Shown: piece after piece, positions 26,888 through 34,818 of the stretch
Position numbering within the stretch: the stretch's first letter is position 1
How the letters are laid out: the number at the start of each line of letters is the position of its first letter
Assembly: GCA_934663775.1 (NCBI GenBank)
Contig: CAKUKU010000008.1
Location: 20,660 to 84,659 of the forward strand
DNA length: 64,000 nucleotides
Origin: an uncultured Ellagibacter sp.
GTDB lineage: Bacteria; Actinomycetota; Coriobacteriia; Coriobacteriales; Eggerthellaceae
Direction: 5' to 3'
Translations under genes and position numbers: made by a program
Notes under the pieces: model-generated
Databases searched by the model: none
The model's input: only the letters and a program-made list of their open reading frames with translations
Told to the model about the DNA's origin: nothing

Positions 26888-28885
26888 TTACTGCAAATCG
26901 AGCTGGTCGAGGTATTCCCTCCCGTGCTCGGCGATGTGGCGCTTGCGGCCCTCGTCGTCGTTGCCCAAAAGCAGGTTGAACATGGTTTCCATGCGGGTGA
27001 CGTCCTCGGGCTGCACCTTGATGAGCCGGCGCGTCTCCGGGTTCATGGTGGTGAGCCACATCATGTCCGGGTCGTTCTCGCCTAAGCCCTTCGAGCGGTT
27101 GATGGAGCACTTCGCGTCGCCGATTTCCTTCAAGATGTTGTTCTTCTCGAGCTCGGTGTAGGCGAAGTAGGTTTTCTCCTTGCAGTTGATCTCGTAGAGC
27201 GGCGACTCGGCGATGTAGACGTAACCCTCGCGGATGAGCGTGGGCACGAGGCGGTAGAGCATGGTCAAGATGAGCGTGCGGATATGGTAGCCGTCGACGT
27301 CGGCGTCCGTGCAGATGACGACCTTGCTCCAGTTGAGGTTCTCTAAATCGAAGGTGCCTAAATTCTTCATGCGCCGATCGTTCACCTCCACGCCGCAGCC
27401 GAGCACGCGAAGCAGATCCATGATGATGTCGGACTTGAAGATGCGCGGGTAGTCCTCTTTCAGGCAGTTCAAGATCTTGCCGCGCACAGGCATGACGCCC
27501 TGGAACTCGGCGTCGCGCGAGGTGCGGATGGCGCCCGCGGCGGAGTCTCCCTCGACGATGTAGATCTCGCGGCGGCTTTTGTCCTTCGATCGGCAGTCGA
27601 TGAACTTCTGCACGCGGTTGGCCATGTCGGTCTTCTGCTGCAGGTTGGTCTTAATGCTCTGGCGCGTTTTCTCCGCGTTCTCGCGCGACCGCTTGTTGAT
27701 GAGCACCTGGTCCATGATCTTGTCGGCGGCGTCTTTGTTCTCAATAAGATAGGTGCCTAAGCGTTCCTTGAAAAACGCCGTCATGGCCTGCTGGATGAAG
27801 CGGTTGTTGATGGCCTTCTTCGTCTGGTTCTCATACGACGTCTGCGTGGAGAAGCAGTTGGTCACGAGCACGAGGCAGTCCTGGACGTCCTGCCACTTGA
27901 TGGCGCTCTCGTTTTTGTTGTACTTGCCCTGCGCCTTGATGTAGGCGTCGATTGCGCTGGTGAGCGCGCTGCGGGCCGCTTTCTCGGGCGAGCCGCCGTT
28001 TTCGAGCCACGAGGAATTGTGGTAGTACTCCTGCATCTGGAAGGTACGCGAGAAGCACAGACACGCCGTGATCTTCACGTTGTAGTCGGGCAAGTCCTCG
28101 CGGTCGCGCCCGCGGCGGTCAGCCTCGATGAGGAACGGCTCGGTGAGATAATCGGCGCCCACCTTCTCCATCACGTAGTCCTCGATGCCCTTGGGATAGC
28201 AGAAGTCCTCCTCGGCGAAGGCGCCGTCCTCGCCCTCGACACGCAGGCGGAAGGTGACGTTGGCGTTCACGACCGCCTGTCGGCGCATGGTTTCGCGATA
28301 CCACTCGGCAGGGATGTCGATAGAAGTGAAAACTTCCAGGTCGGGACGCCATTTAATCGTGGTGCCCGTGCGGGCTTCGTCGGTGGGCTCAACTTGCAGC
28401 GCCTTCTTCTTCGCGCCGACGACCTTGCCCTTCTTGAAGTGCAGCTGGTATTTGCTGCCGTCGCGCCAAACGGTGACGTCCATGTACTCGGAGGCATACT
28501 GCGTGGCGCACGATCCCAGGCCGTTGGTGCCGAGCGAGAAGTCGTAATCGCCGCCCTCGTTGTTGTCGTACTTGCCGCCGGCATAGAGTTCGCAGAAGAC
28601 GAGTTCCCAGTTGAAGCGCTTCTCGGTGGGGTTCCAATCGAGCGGGCAGCCACGGCCGTTGTCCTCAACCTGGATGGAGCCGTCGGAAAACGCGGTCAGG
28701 GTGATGAGGCTACCGAAGCCCTGGCGCGCCTCGTCGACCGAGTTCGACAGGATCTCGAACGCGGCGTGCGCGCAGCCGTCGAGGCCGTCGGAGCCGAAGA
28801 TGACCGCAGGGCGAAGGCGCACGCGCTCCTCGTCTTTAAGCTGGCGAATGCTGTCGTTGCCGTAGTTGACCGTGGTTTTTGCCAT
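26888..28885 (-). CDS. Type IIA DNA topoisomerase subunit B (ParE/GyrB-like)
   Basis: A 665-residue ATPase subunit. The GHKL ATP site has EILSNSVDEARQGFG and VEDNGRGCPLDWNPTEK; the Toprim domain has EGDSAAGAIRTSRDAEFQGV and the metal-binding CTDADVDGYHIRTL. It ends with the usual KGLGENDPDMMW and QLDLQ-type tail. Partner of the downstream A subunit. Coriobacteria normally carry gyrA/gyrB near the origin; this separate pair is therefore likely a second type IIA enzyme, which is an inference. The start is at a standard MAKTTVNYGNDSI N-terminus. Confidence 0.93.
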   Translation of the reverse strand: MAKTTVNYGNDSIRQLKDEERVRLRPAVIFGSDGLDGCAHAAFEILSNSVDEARQGFGSLITLTAFSDGSIQVEDNGRGCPLDWNPTEKRFNWELVFCELYAGGKYDNNEGGDYDFSLGTNGLGSCATQYASEYMDVTVWRDGSKYQLHFKKGKVVGAKKKALQVEPTDEARTGTTIKWRPDLEVFTSIDIPAEWYRETMRRQAVVNANVTFRLRVEGEDGAFAEEDFCYPKGIEDYVMEKVGADYLTEPFLIEADRRGRDREDLPDYNVKITACLCFSRTFQMQEYYHNSSWLENGGSPEKAARSALTSAIDAYIKAQGKYNKNESAIKWQDVQDCLVLVTNCFSTQTSYENQTKKAINNRFIQQAMTAFFKERLGTYLIENKDAADKIMDQVLINKRSRENAEKTRQSIKTNLQQKTDMANRVQKFIDCRSKDKSRREIYIVEGDSAAGAIRTSRDAEFQGVMPVRGKILNCLKEDYPRIFKSDIIMDLLRVLGCGVEVNDRRMKNLGTFDLENLNWSKVVICTDADVDGYHIRTLILTMLYRLVPTLIREGYVYIAESPLYEINCKEKTYFAYTELEKNNILKEIGDAKCSINRSKGLGENDPDMMWLTTMNPETRRLIKVQPEDVTRMETMFNLLLGNDDEGRKRHIAEHGREYLDQLDLQ

Positions 28886-29166
28886 ACCGTTCTTTCGCTG
28901 ATCGTGTTTCTTGCGCTGCTCGCCCGCGTGGCGCGGGCGCGTGACTCGCCTTGCAGGCGCCGCGCTTGCTGCGCGCGCGGCAGGCGGGGCCGGCCCTAAG
29001 CGGTCGGCTTTATCATCCGATGTTGAAACTTACCACAAGATGCGCTCCCTCTGGGCCAATGCCATAGCAACTACATCGTACACGCGTTCGTTTCTTTTGG
29101 CAATCGAGCAAAGGCGAACGAAGCGGCGGCGGATAGGCGGGAAGAGCGGCTTCTTTCAAGATGCGG
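28886..29166. other. Divergent intergenic region
   Basis: Lies between the divergent topoisomerase B and radical-SAM genes. It must hold the promoter for the topoisomerase pair on the minus strand, but no box stands out. No gene is supported. Confidence 0.35.
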
Positions 29167-29195
29167 TTGCGCTTGCGGTGAAAGCTTGCTAAAAT
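29167..29195 (+). promoter_or_regulatory. Candidate promoter of the radical-SAM DNA metabolism pair
   Basis: TTGCGC (29167-29172), 17-bp spacer, TAAAAT (29190-29195), 32 bp upstream of the ATG at 29228. If this is right the TTG codon at 29186 lies in the promoter and cannot be the start. Confidence 0.5.
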
Positions 29196-29227
29196 GCGAA
29201 CAAATATTCGAGCGAACAGGTGTACTC

Positions 29228-30718
29228 ATGGACGTTGCCGACAAACTGGAAATTTTGGCCGACGCGGCGAAATACGACGTCGCCTGCACCTCTTCCGGCG
29301 TCGACAGAGAAGCCAAGCGCGGCCAGCTGGGAAACGCGATGGGCGCGGGATGTTGCCATAGCTTCACCCCCGACGGTCGCTGCATCTCGCTTTTAAAGGT
29401 GCTCCTGACCAACGTCTGCGTCTACGATTGCGCCTACTGCGTCAACCGAGCGAGCAACGACGCCCCGCGCTGCGCATTCACCCCGCGTGAACTCGCCGAT
29501 CTGACAATCTCGTTTTACCGCCGCAATTACATCGAAGGGCTCTTCGTCAGCTCCGGTGTCATGAAAAGCCCCGACCACACCACCGAACTCATGATCGAGA
29601 CGCTGCGCATCCTGCGCGAGGAATACGGATTTCGCGGCTATATCCACGCGAAGGCGGTTCCCGGAACCTCGCCCGAGCTCATCGACAGGCTAGGGCACCT
29701 CGCCGACCGCATGAGCGTGAACTTGGAGCTGCCCTCGCAGAAAAGCCTTGCCCTTTTATGTCCCGAAAAGCGCAAGCAGAAGCTCTTAGCACCGATGCGC
29801 CAAATTCGCGACTCCCGCGCAGAAGATGCGGACACGCGCGCGCTCGTGCGCAAGAACACCACCTACTTTACGGATACGCGCCCCGTAAAACACGAACGGG
29901 CCTTCGTTCCCGCAGGTCAGAGCACACAAATGATCATTGGTGCCACACCCGAGAGCGATTTTCAGATCCTCAACCTATCGGCCGCGCTCTACCGCACGCT
30001 TTCGCTCAAGCGCGTGTTCTTCAGCGCGTATCTCCCCGTGAACTCGGATGCGCGCCTGCCGGACGCGAGCGCCGTGCAACTCAACCGCGAGCACCGCCTC
30101 TACCAGGCCGATTGGCTCATGCGTTTCTACAAATACGACGTCACGGAAATCATCGACGAGGACAACCCCTTCCTCGACCCGCTGCTCGACCCGAAGGCGA
30201 ACTGGGCCGTGAACCACCTTGAGCACTTCCCCGTCGAGGTGAACACCGCACCGCTCGAAATGCTCCTGCGCGTGCCGGGCATCGGGCCACGCGGCGCGCG
30301 CCTTATCATGAAGGCGCGGCGCACCTGCTGCTTGTACGAGCCCGAACTGCGCAAACTCGGCATCGCCTACAAGCGCGCCCGCTTCTTCATAACCTGCAAC
30401 GGGAAATACGCGAGCGCGGGCGTGCCTTTCGAGCAGGGCGCGCTGCGGGCGCAGCTTGCCGCGCCGATCGACGGCGGGAAGCACGGGCGACGCGCGGCGA
30501 AACAATGCGACGGGCAGCTAAACCTGTTCGACGCGGCAGAAGGACAGGAAGGAGCGCTCGCAAGCCGGCCGACTCCCGCACTTGGGAACACCGCCGCGCA
30601 AAGCGAGCGCAAGCCGAGCTCCCCCGCGCAACTTCCCGAGAAAAGCACCATGGCGGGCCAGGCGGATGGCCTGTTCGGTTGGCAGCGCGCGATCGAGAAG
30701 CAGAAGGCATGCGCATGA
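29228..30718 (+). CDS. Putative DNA modification/repair radical SAM protein
   Basis: A 496-residue member of the family described as 'putative DNA modification/repair radical SAM protein' (TIGR03916 type). The radical-SAM cluster motif is CVYDCAYC near residue 70. A helix-hairpin-helix DNA-binding motif, PLEMLLRVPGIGPRGARLIM, lies near residue 340. The last 100 residues are a low-complexity tail ending with Trp/Arg/Lys. Its stop overlaps the start of the next gene as ATGA, so translation is coupled. The two proteins normally occur side by side, and the partner family is linked to uracil-DNA-glycosylase-like proteins. Reaction unknown. Confidence 0.9.
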   Translation: MDVADKLEILADAAKYDVACTSSGVDREAKRGQLGNAMGAGCCHSFTPDGRCISLLKVLLTNVCVYDCAYCVNRASNDAPRCAFTPRELADLTISFYRRNYIEGLFVSSGVMKSPDHTTELMIETLRILREEYGFRGYIHAKAVPGTSPELIDRLGHLADRMSVNLELPSQKSLALLCPEKRKQKLLAPMRQIRDSRAEDADTRALVRKNTTYFTDTRPVKHERAFVPAGQSTQMIIGATPESDFQILNLSAALYRTLSLKRVFFSAYLPVNSDARLPDASAVQLNREHRLYQADWLMRFYKYDVTEIIDEDNPFLDPLLDPKANWAVNHLEHFPVEVNTAPLEMLLRVPGIGPRGARLIMKARRTCCLYEPELRKLGIAYKRARFFITCNGKYASAGVPFEQGALRAQLAAPIDGGKHGRRAAKQCDGQLNLFDAAEGQEGALASRPTPALGNTAAQSERKPSSPAQLPEKSTMAGQADGLFGWQRAIEKQKACA

Positions 30719-31590
30719 TTGCCGCCGAAGAGCCTTTCGCCTGCGTAGCGTACATCTACGACAGCACGCCCGAGGGGCTTTTGACCGCGGTGTTCCAAGC
30801 GTACGCAAACCATGAGGACCCTCAAGACATCGTGCGCGAATCGGCCTACCAGCCCCGACTCGGGCAAAGCGTGCGCACGGTGGAAACCGACAGCGCCCTC
30901 GCCGAGCGCGTGAGGCGCGGTCTTGTGCGCACGACGGGAAACGACGGGTTCTCGGCAGTGCTGCACGCGTCGCTTTCAGACGACCCGGATGCGGGCACAA
31001 TTGTCTATCGCTTCGTGCGCTACGCCATGCGACCGGGAAAGCATCGCGCGGCAATCGGCGAGATAACCCACCCCGCAGTCGCTCCACTCATCGCGCTCGA
31101 TCGCTCGGTCATGAACGAGCGCCATCTCATGCAGCAGTTCCTGCGCTTCGAACGGCTTGAGGGAAACGTGTGGTTCGCACGCTGCTCGCCGAAGGCATCG
31201 GTCGTGCCCCTGCTCATGGATTGGTTTTCCGCCCGCTTCAACGACGTCCCCTTCATGATCTTCGACGAGGCGCACGGAATGGCGGGAATCTACGAGGGCT
31301 CGGGTTGGCGGCTTGTAGAGACGAGCGAAGTGGAACTCCCCGCGCAAGCAACGGACGAGGTGGCGATGCAGCGCGCATGGAAGCGCTTCTACGACACCGC
31401 ATCCGTCGAGGCGCGCTACCACCCCGAACTGCGGCGACAGTTCATGCCGAAGCGTTTCTGGAAGCACTTGCCCGAGATGGACGAGCGAAATGGGGGCGCG
31501 ATGCCGCTCGATCACTCGCTCATGACGCCTTCAAGATCGAAGGCGGGGATGAAGCTCTCCTCGGCAGCGCCGCCTTCCTGCCAGAAGTAG
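30715..31590 (+). CDS. Probable DNA metabolism protein (TIGR03915/DUF4130-type)
   Basis: A 291-residue partner of the preceding radical-SAM protein. The start ATG at 30715 forms ATGA with the upstream stop and has AGAAGG 7 bp before it. The family features are the opening VAYIYDSTPEGLLTAVFQAY, the central HPAVAPLIALDRSVMNERHLM-like region, and the closing motif of an Arg-rich MPKRFWKHLPEM at residues about 245-260. The remaining 30 residues read antisense through the end of the PflX-like gene and are probably not functional. Homologues are sometimes fused to uracil-DNA glycosylase domains; no such domain is present here. Confidence 0.88.
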   Translation: MIAAEEPFACVAYIYDSTPEGLLTAVFQAYANHEDPQDIVRESAYQPRLGQSVRTVETDSALAERVRRGLVRTTGNDGFSAVLHASLSDDPDAGTIVYRFVRYAMRPGKHRAAIGEITHPAVAPLIALDRSVMNERHLMQQFLRFERLEGNVWFARCSPKASVVPLLMDWFSARFNDVPFMIFDEAHGMAGIYEGSGWRLVETSEVELPAQATDEVAMQRAWKRFYDTASVEARYHPELRRQFMPKRFWKHLPEMDERNGGAMPLDHSLMTPSRSKAGMKLSSAAPPSCQK

Positions 31591-32477
31591 TCGTCAATTC
31601 CGAGCGAGTCGGCGAAATCGAGAAGGCGCTCGTAGTCCCCATCGGGAACGCGACGGGAAAGCTCGGGGCAGCGTTTGAGTTCACGGCGAGCAAACGCATC
31701 GCCGTCATTCGCCCTATCGGCCAAAACGGGCGTATATTGGTTCATGACGGAGAGCAGGACGGAGTTCCCGAACCGCTCCCACACTGTTCGCACGACGCGC
31801 ATGGAATCCTCAAGGGCGCCCGGCAACATCAGGTGACGCACCACCACCCCACGCGTCATGCGCTCGTCGCCCTCGTATTCGTCGAAGCAAGGGCTACCCA
31901 CCTCGTCGACCATGGCGGCAATAGCATCAAGAGCAATCTGCGGATAGTCAGGCGCCTTTGAATATCGAGCAGCGAGCTTACGGGAAGCATACTTGAAGTC
32001 GGCGAGATACACATCCGCATACCCTTGGTTCTCGCGAATGGAGCGCACCGTTTCGTACCCCGAGGTGTTCCAAACGATGGGGAGGTCCATCCCCTGCGCC
32101 CGTGCCAAATCGAGCGCGACACGCGCATGCGGCGCATAATGGGTCGGCGTCACGAGGTTGATGTTCAGCGCACCTTTCGCTTGAAGCTCAAGGTAAATCT
32201 CGGCCAAGCGCTCGACCGATATCTCCGCCCCCGCTTCCCCATCGGCGATGACGGCGTTCTGACAATAGGTGCAGCGAAGCGGACACCACGAGAAGAACAC
32301 TGTGCCCGAACCGTGCGTGCCGCTGATCGGCGGCTCTTCCCAGAAATGCAGCGCGGCGCGGGCGATGCGAAGGCGCCCATCCGCCCCGCAAACACCACGA
32401 GCCCCCGAGCTGCGATCGACTCCGCACGCACGAGGGCAAAGGTCGCAAGAAGATATGTCGATTTCGCTTTGAAGCAT
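31512..32477 (-). CDS. PflX-like radical SAM protein (pyruvate formate-lyase activating enzyme homologue)
   Basis: A 321-residue member of the uncharacterised COG1313/PflX group. It has an N-terminal cysteine cluster (CDLCPRACGVDRSSGARGVC) and then the radical-SAM motif CPLRCTYC near residue 68. The remaining SAM-barrel carries NINLVTPTHYAPH and VVRHLMLPG. No glyceyl-radical enzyme is adjacent, so the substrate is unknown. Its 3' end overlaps the end of the convergent DNA metabolism gene by 79 bp, an unusual tail-to-tail overlap. Confidence 0.9.
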   Translation of the reverse strand: MLQSEIDISSCDLCPRACGVDRSSGARGVCGADGRLRIARAALHFWEEPPISGTHGSGTVFFSWCPLRCTYCQNAVIADGEAGAEISVERLAEIYLELQAKGALNINLVTPTHYAPHARVALDLARAQGMDLPIVWNTSGYETVRSIRENQGYADVYLADFKYASRKLAARYSKAPDYPQIALDAIAAMVDEVGSPCFDEYEGDERMTRGVVVRHLMLPGALEDSMRVVRTVWERFGNSVLLSVMNQYTPVLADRANDGDAFARRELKRCPELSRRVPDGDYERLLDFADSLGIDDYFWQEGGAAEESFIPAFDLEGVMSE

Positions 32478-32510
32478 TGTTCATTCCCGTCGTTTCGACA
32501 AGCCGAGATT

Positions 32511-32734
32511 ACCTCCGTGCTCAAACAGTCCTGCTTTGGCGAACAGTCCACTGGACTGTTCGCGTCGTGCGGAACTGCGCGCGGAGGCAACCCTCGACTC
32601 GTCGAAACTACACTTCCGCGCACCGGATCAAGCCGTAATATGTAACCTGCGAGTATTCGGCGGCGCCTCCGCGTGCAGTTCCGCAGCGCAGCGAGGACTG
32701 TCTGAGCACGGAGGTGGCGCCGGGTGCTCGCAGG
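32511..32734. repeat. Nested inverted-repeat cluster in an intergenic region
   Basis: Three overlapping pairings are visible. Pair 1: 32511-32531 with 32695-32715, 20 of 21 matching. Pair 2: 32568-32588 with 32665-32685, 20 of 21 matching. Pair 3, an alternative: about 32646-32667 with 32716-32734. Pairs 1 and 2 can form one long stem, with a hairpin bulging from the left arm. No coding frame is supported between 32478 and 32866. It may be a structured RNA, a palindromic repeat element or a protein-binding region. Confidence 0.65.
32540..32562. repeat. Perfect 23-bp palindrome
   Basis: Eleven-base arms CGAACAGTCCA and TGGACTGTTCG around a single C. It lies 63 bp upstream of the PflX-like start codon on the minus strand, so it could be an operator for that gene, or a hairpin within the larger structure around it. 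Confidence 0.7.
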
Positions 32735-32866
32735 TGGACGAGCCAAACGCTTATCCCGTTGAGCTCCCGAACCCGCCGAATTAGCCGTGAAACGCATCGG
32801 AATCAAGCCCGATATCAGCAGCTCGGGAGCAGGTGCCACCGCATGCTCTCGAGCGGACGGTTCAAA

Positions 32867-33823
32867 CTAGTTCGCCGAATACCCGAATCCGCCGTGGCCA
32901 CGATGATGCCCGCAGTCGCAGTCGCCATCCTCGTCGTAGCCGTAATCGTCATCATCGTCAACGCCCTGACCATATGCTTCCTCAGCACGCGACCAATCGA
33001 GGCCGTTCTCGGCGCATTCGGCTTCCTCGCCGTAGACCAGCGCCAAGGCCGCCGGCGACTTGAACGAGCCTCCGATCACCTCGAGCAGCTCGACGAGGTG
33101 CATCGTCGATTCCGCCTGCGGGAGAATAAGATCTGCGTCGTCGGCGCTCGCAAGCGCCGCCTGCAGTTCGGAGAGGAACATCTCGGCAGTGAACGCGCCC
33201 TCGAAGCGCTTCTCGCGAACGACCTCGAGCATGCGCTCGGCGGGCTCGGAGAGCCCGGACACCTCGACGTCGGAGAGGCCGTTACCGAGGGCGGCGCGAT
33301 GGGCCGCGTTCACAAGCGCGTTCGCCTCAATCGCGGAAACGACCGCCGCCGCTTCCTGCAGCGTGCGAACGGCGCGCATGAGCTGGGCCGTTCCCGCAGT
33401 GCCGCACTTCACCGTGCGCCCCGCCACCGCGTCGAGCAGCACCTGCGCCGCGCAGACCGCGTCTTCCTCGCCGGCGACGTAGCACACGATGTTCTCTCGC
33501 TCGAAGGGACGCGTGTCGAGCATGTCCTCCAAGGCAATCGGCGCCTCGACGAACCCGAGGTCGCTCACCGTGGCAACCGCGCCGAGCTCGCGCGCGAAAC
33601 CAGGCGTCGATGCGGAGAAGTCGATGAGCACCGCCCCGGGATTCGCCGCCTGAACGAACCCGCCTTCGTCGAAGTACGCATCCTCAAGCGCCGACTGCGA
33701 GGTGCAGAAGGTGATGACGGCGGCGGCATCGTCGACGTCGACGCAGCGCTCGAAGCCGGCGTTCGCCAAGCGCATGGCGATCTCGTCGTGAAAATTCTCG
33801 TCTCCCAAAAATACGTAGCGCAT
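32867..33823 (-). CDS. Beta-hydroxyacid dehydrogenase-like protein with Asp/His-rich tail
   Basis: A 318-residue protein of the 6-phosphogluconate/3-hydroxyisobutyrate dehydrogenase superfamily. The N-terminal Rossmann domain (MRYVFLGDENFHDEIAMRLA) has a weak Gly motif (GDENF in place of GxGxxG), and an all-helical C-terminal domain follows. The usual catalytic Lys motif is not obvious. The last 35 residues are extraordinary: a run of Asp, then Tyr-Gly, Cys-Asp-Cys, His-His and Gly-His-Gly, reminiscent of a metal-binding tail. It starts 9 bp after degV in the long operon. Catalysis is doubtful given the altered motif. Confidence 0.8.
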   Translation of the reverse strand: MRYVFLGDENFHDEIAMRLANAGFERCVDVDDAAAVITFCTSQSALEDAYFDEGGFVQAANPGAVLIDFSASTPGFARELGAVATVSDLGFVEAPIALEDMLDTRPFERENIVCYVAGEEDAVCAAQVLLDAVAGRTVKCGTAGTAQLMRAVRTLQEAAAVVSAIEANALVNAAHRAALGNGLSDVEVSGLSEPAERMLEVVREKRFEGAFTAEMFLSELQAALASADDADLILPQAESTMHLVELLEVIGGSFKSPAALALVYGEEAECAENGLDWSRAEEAYGQGVDDDDDYGYDEDGDCDCGHHRGHGGFGYSAN

Positions 33824-33832
33824 TGAAACCCC

Positions 33833-34756
33833 CTAGTTGCCCTTCACCTTGCGCGCGATGCGATCGGCCACGGAAAGCTCCTCGCGGCGGTCCTTGCCCC
33901 AGAACACCACGGCGAGCATGCCCGGCCCCACGTGCGACCCGATAACGGGCCCAATGCTACTCTCCAGAAACAGAATGTTCTCGTCGACCTTCGTAAGCGC
34001 CTCCTTCAAGCGCTCGGCGTCCTTGGGGCAGTCGGCGTTGCCAATGACGGCAAAGCGCGCGGCCCCCTCGTCGGCGGCGTGCTTGGTGTAGTAATCCGCA
34101 AGCTGCTTGATGCCCTTCTTGCGGCCGCGCGCCACGCCGGTGAGCGAGAGCGTGCCGTCGAGCGCGATGTTGAGCAGGGGTTTCACGTCAAGCTTCGAGC
34201 CCGCAAAGGCGACGGAGGCGGGAATGCGTCCACCGCGGCGCAGCGCTTCGAGGTCGTCGACCATGAACTCGGCGTCGATGAAGAAACGCGCCTCCTCGGC
34301 CCACTTCACCATTTCCTTGGCAGTAAGCCCCCGGTCGCGCTGGCGAATGGCCTCGTAGACCAAAAATCCCTCGGCTATCGAGGCCAGATAGGTGTTGACC
34401 ACGTACAACTCGGCATCGGGATGCTCGGCGACGAGCTGGTCGCGAATGATCACCGCCGTGTTATAGCTTCCTGAAAGCCCACTCGAGAAGCACAAATACA
34501 CCGTCGGCACGCCCGACTCGATCGCACGCGTGAACGTTTCCCGGTACACCGTTATCGGAATCTGCGCCGTCGACGGCTCGTCGCCGTTGCGCATCGACTC
34601 GAAGAAGTCGTGCGCCGAGCGCGAGCGGTACATATCGTCGGCGTGCTCGCCGTCGCCGGCGATATAGGGGAACTCGATGAGATCGACTCCCTCGCGATCG
34701 ACCACGTCATAGGGCAAATCGCAACAGGAATCGATAATCAGGTTGCAGGCTGGCAT
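33833..34756 (-). CDS. DegV family fatty-acid-binding protein
   Basis: A 307-residue DegV/FakB-like protein that binds a fatty acid, and in the FakA-FakB system presents it for phosphorylation. The N-terminal IIDSCCDLPYDVV segment, the SSGLSGSYNTA loop and the C-terminal GSHVGPGMLAVVFWG are all typical. No FakA kinase is in this window. It sits 62 bp downstream of pncB and 9 bp upstream of the dehydrogenase-like gene. Confidence 0.93.
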   Translation of the reverse strand: MPACNLIIDSCCDLPYDVVDREGVDLIEFPYIAGDGEHADDMYRSRSAHDFFESMRNGDEPSTAQIPITVYRETFTRAIESGVPTVYLCFSSGLSGSYNTAVIIRDQLVAEHPDAELYVVNTYLASIAEGFLVYEAIRQRDRGLTAKEMVKWAEEARFFIDAEFMVDDLEALRRGGRIPASVAFAGSKLDVKPLLNIALDGTLSLTGVARGRKKGIKQLADYYTKHAADEGAARFAVIGNADCPKDAERLKEALTKVDENILFLESSIGPVIGSHVGPGMLAVVFWGKDRREELSVADRIARKVKGN

Positions 34757-34818
34757 TCACTCTCCCATCTCACACGGCGCCGATGGCTTCGACGCCGGGG
34801 TTTGCATCTTTTGCGCCG

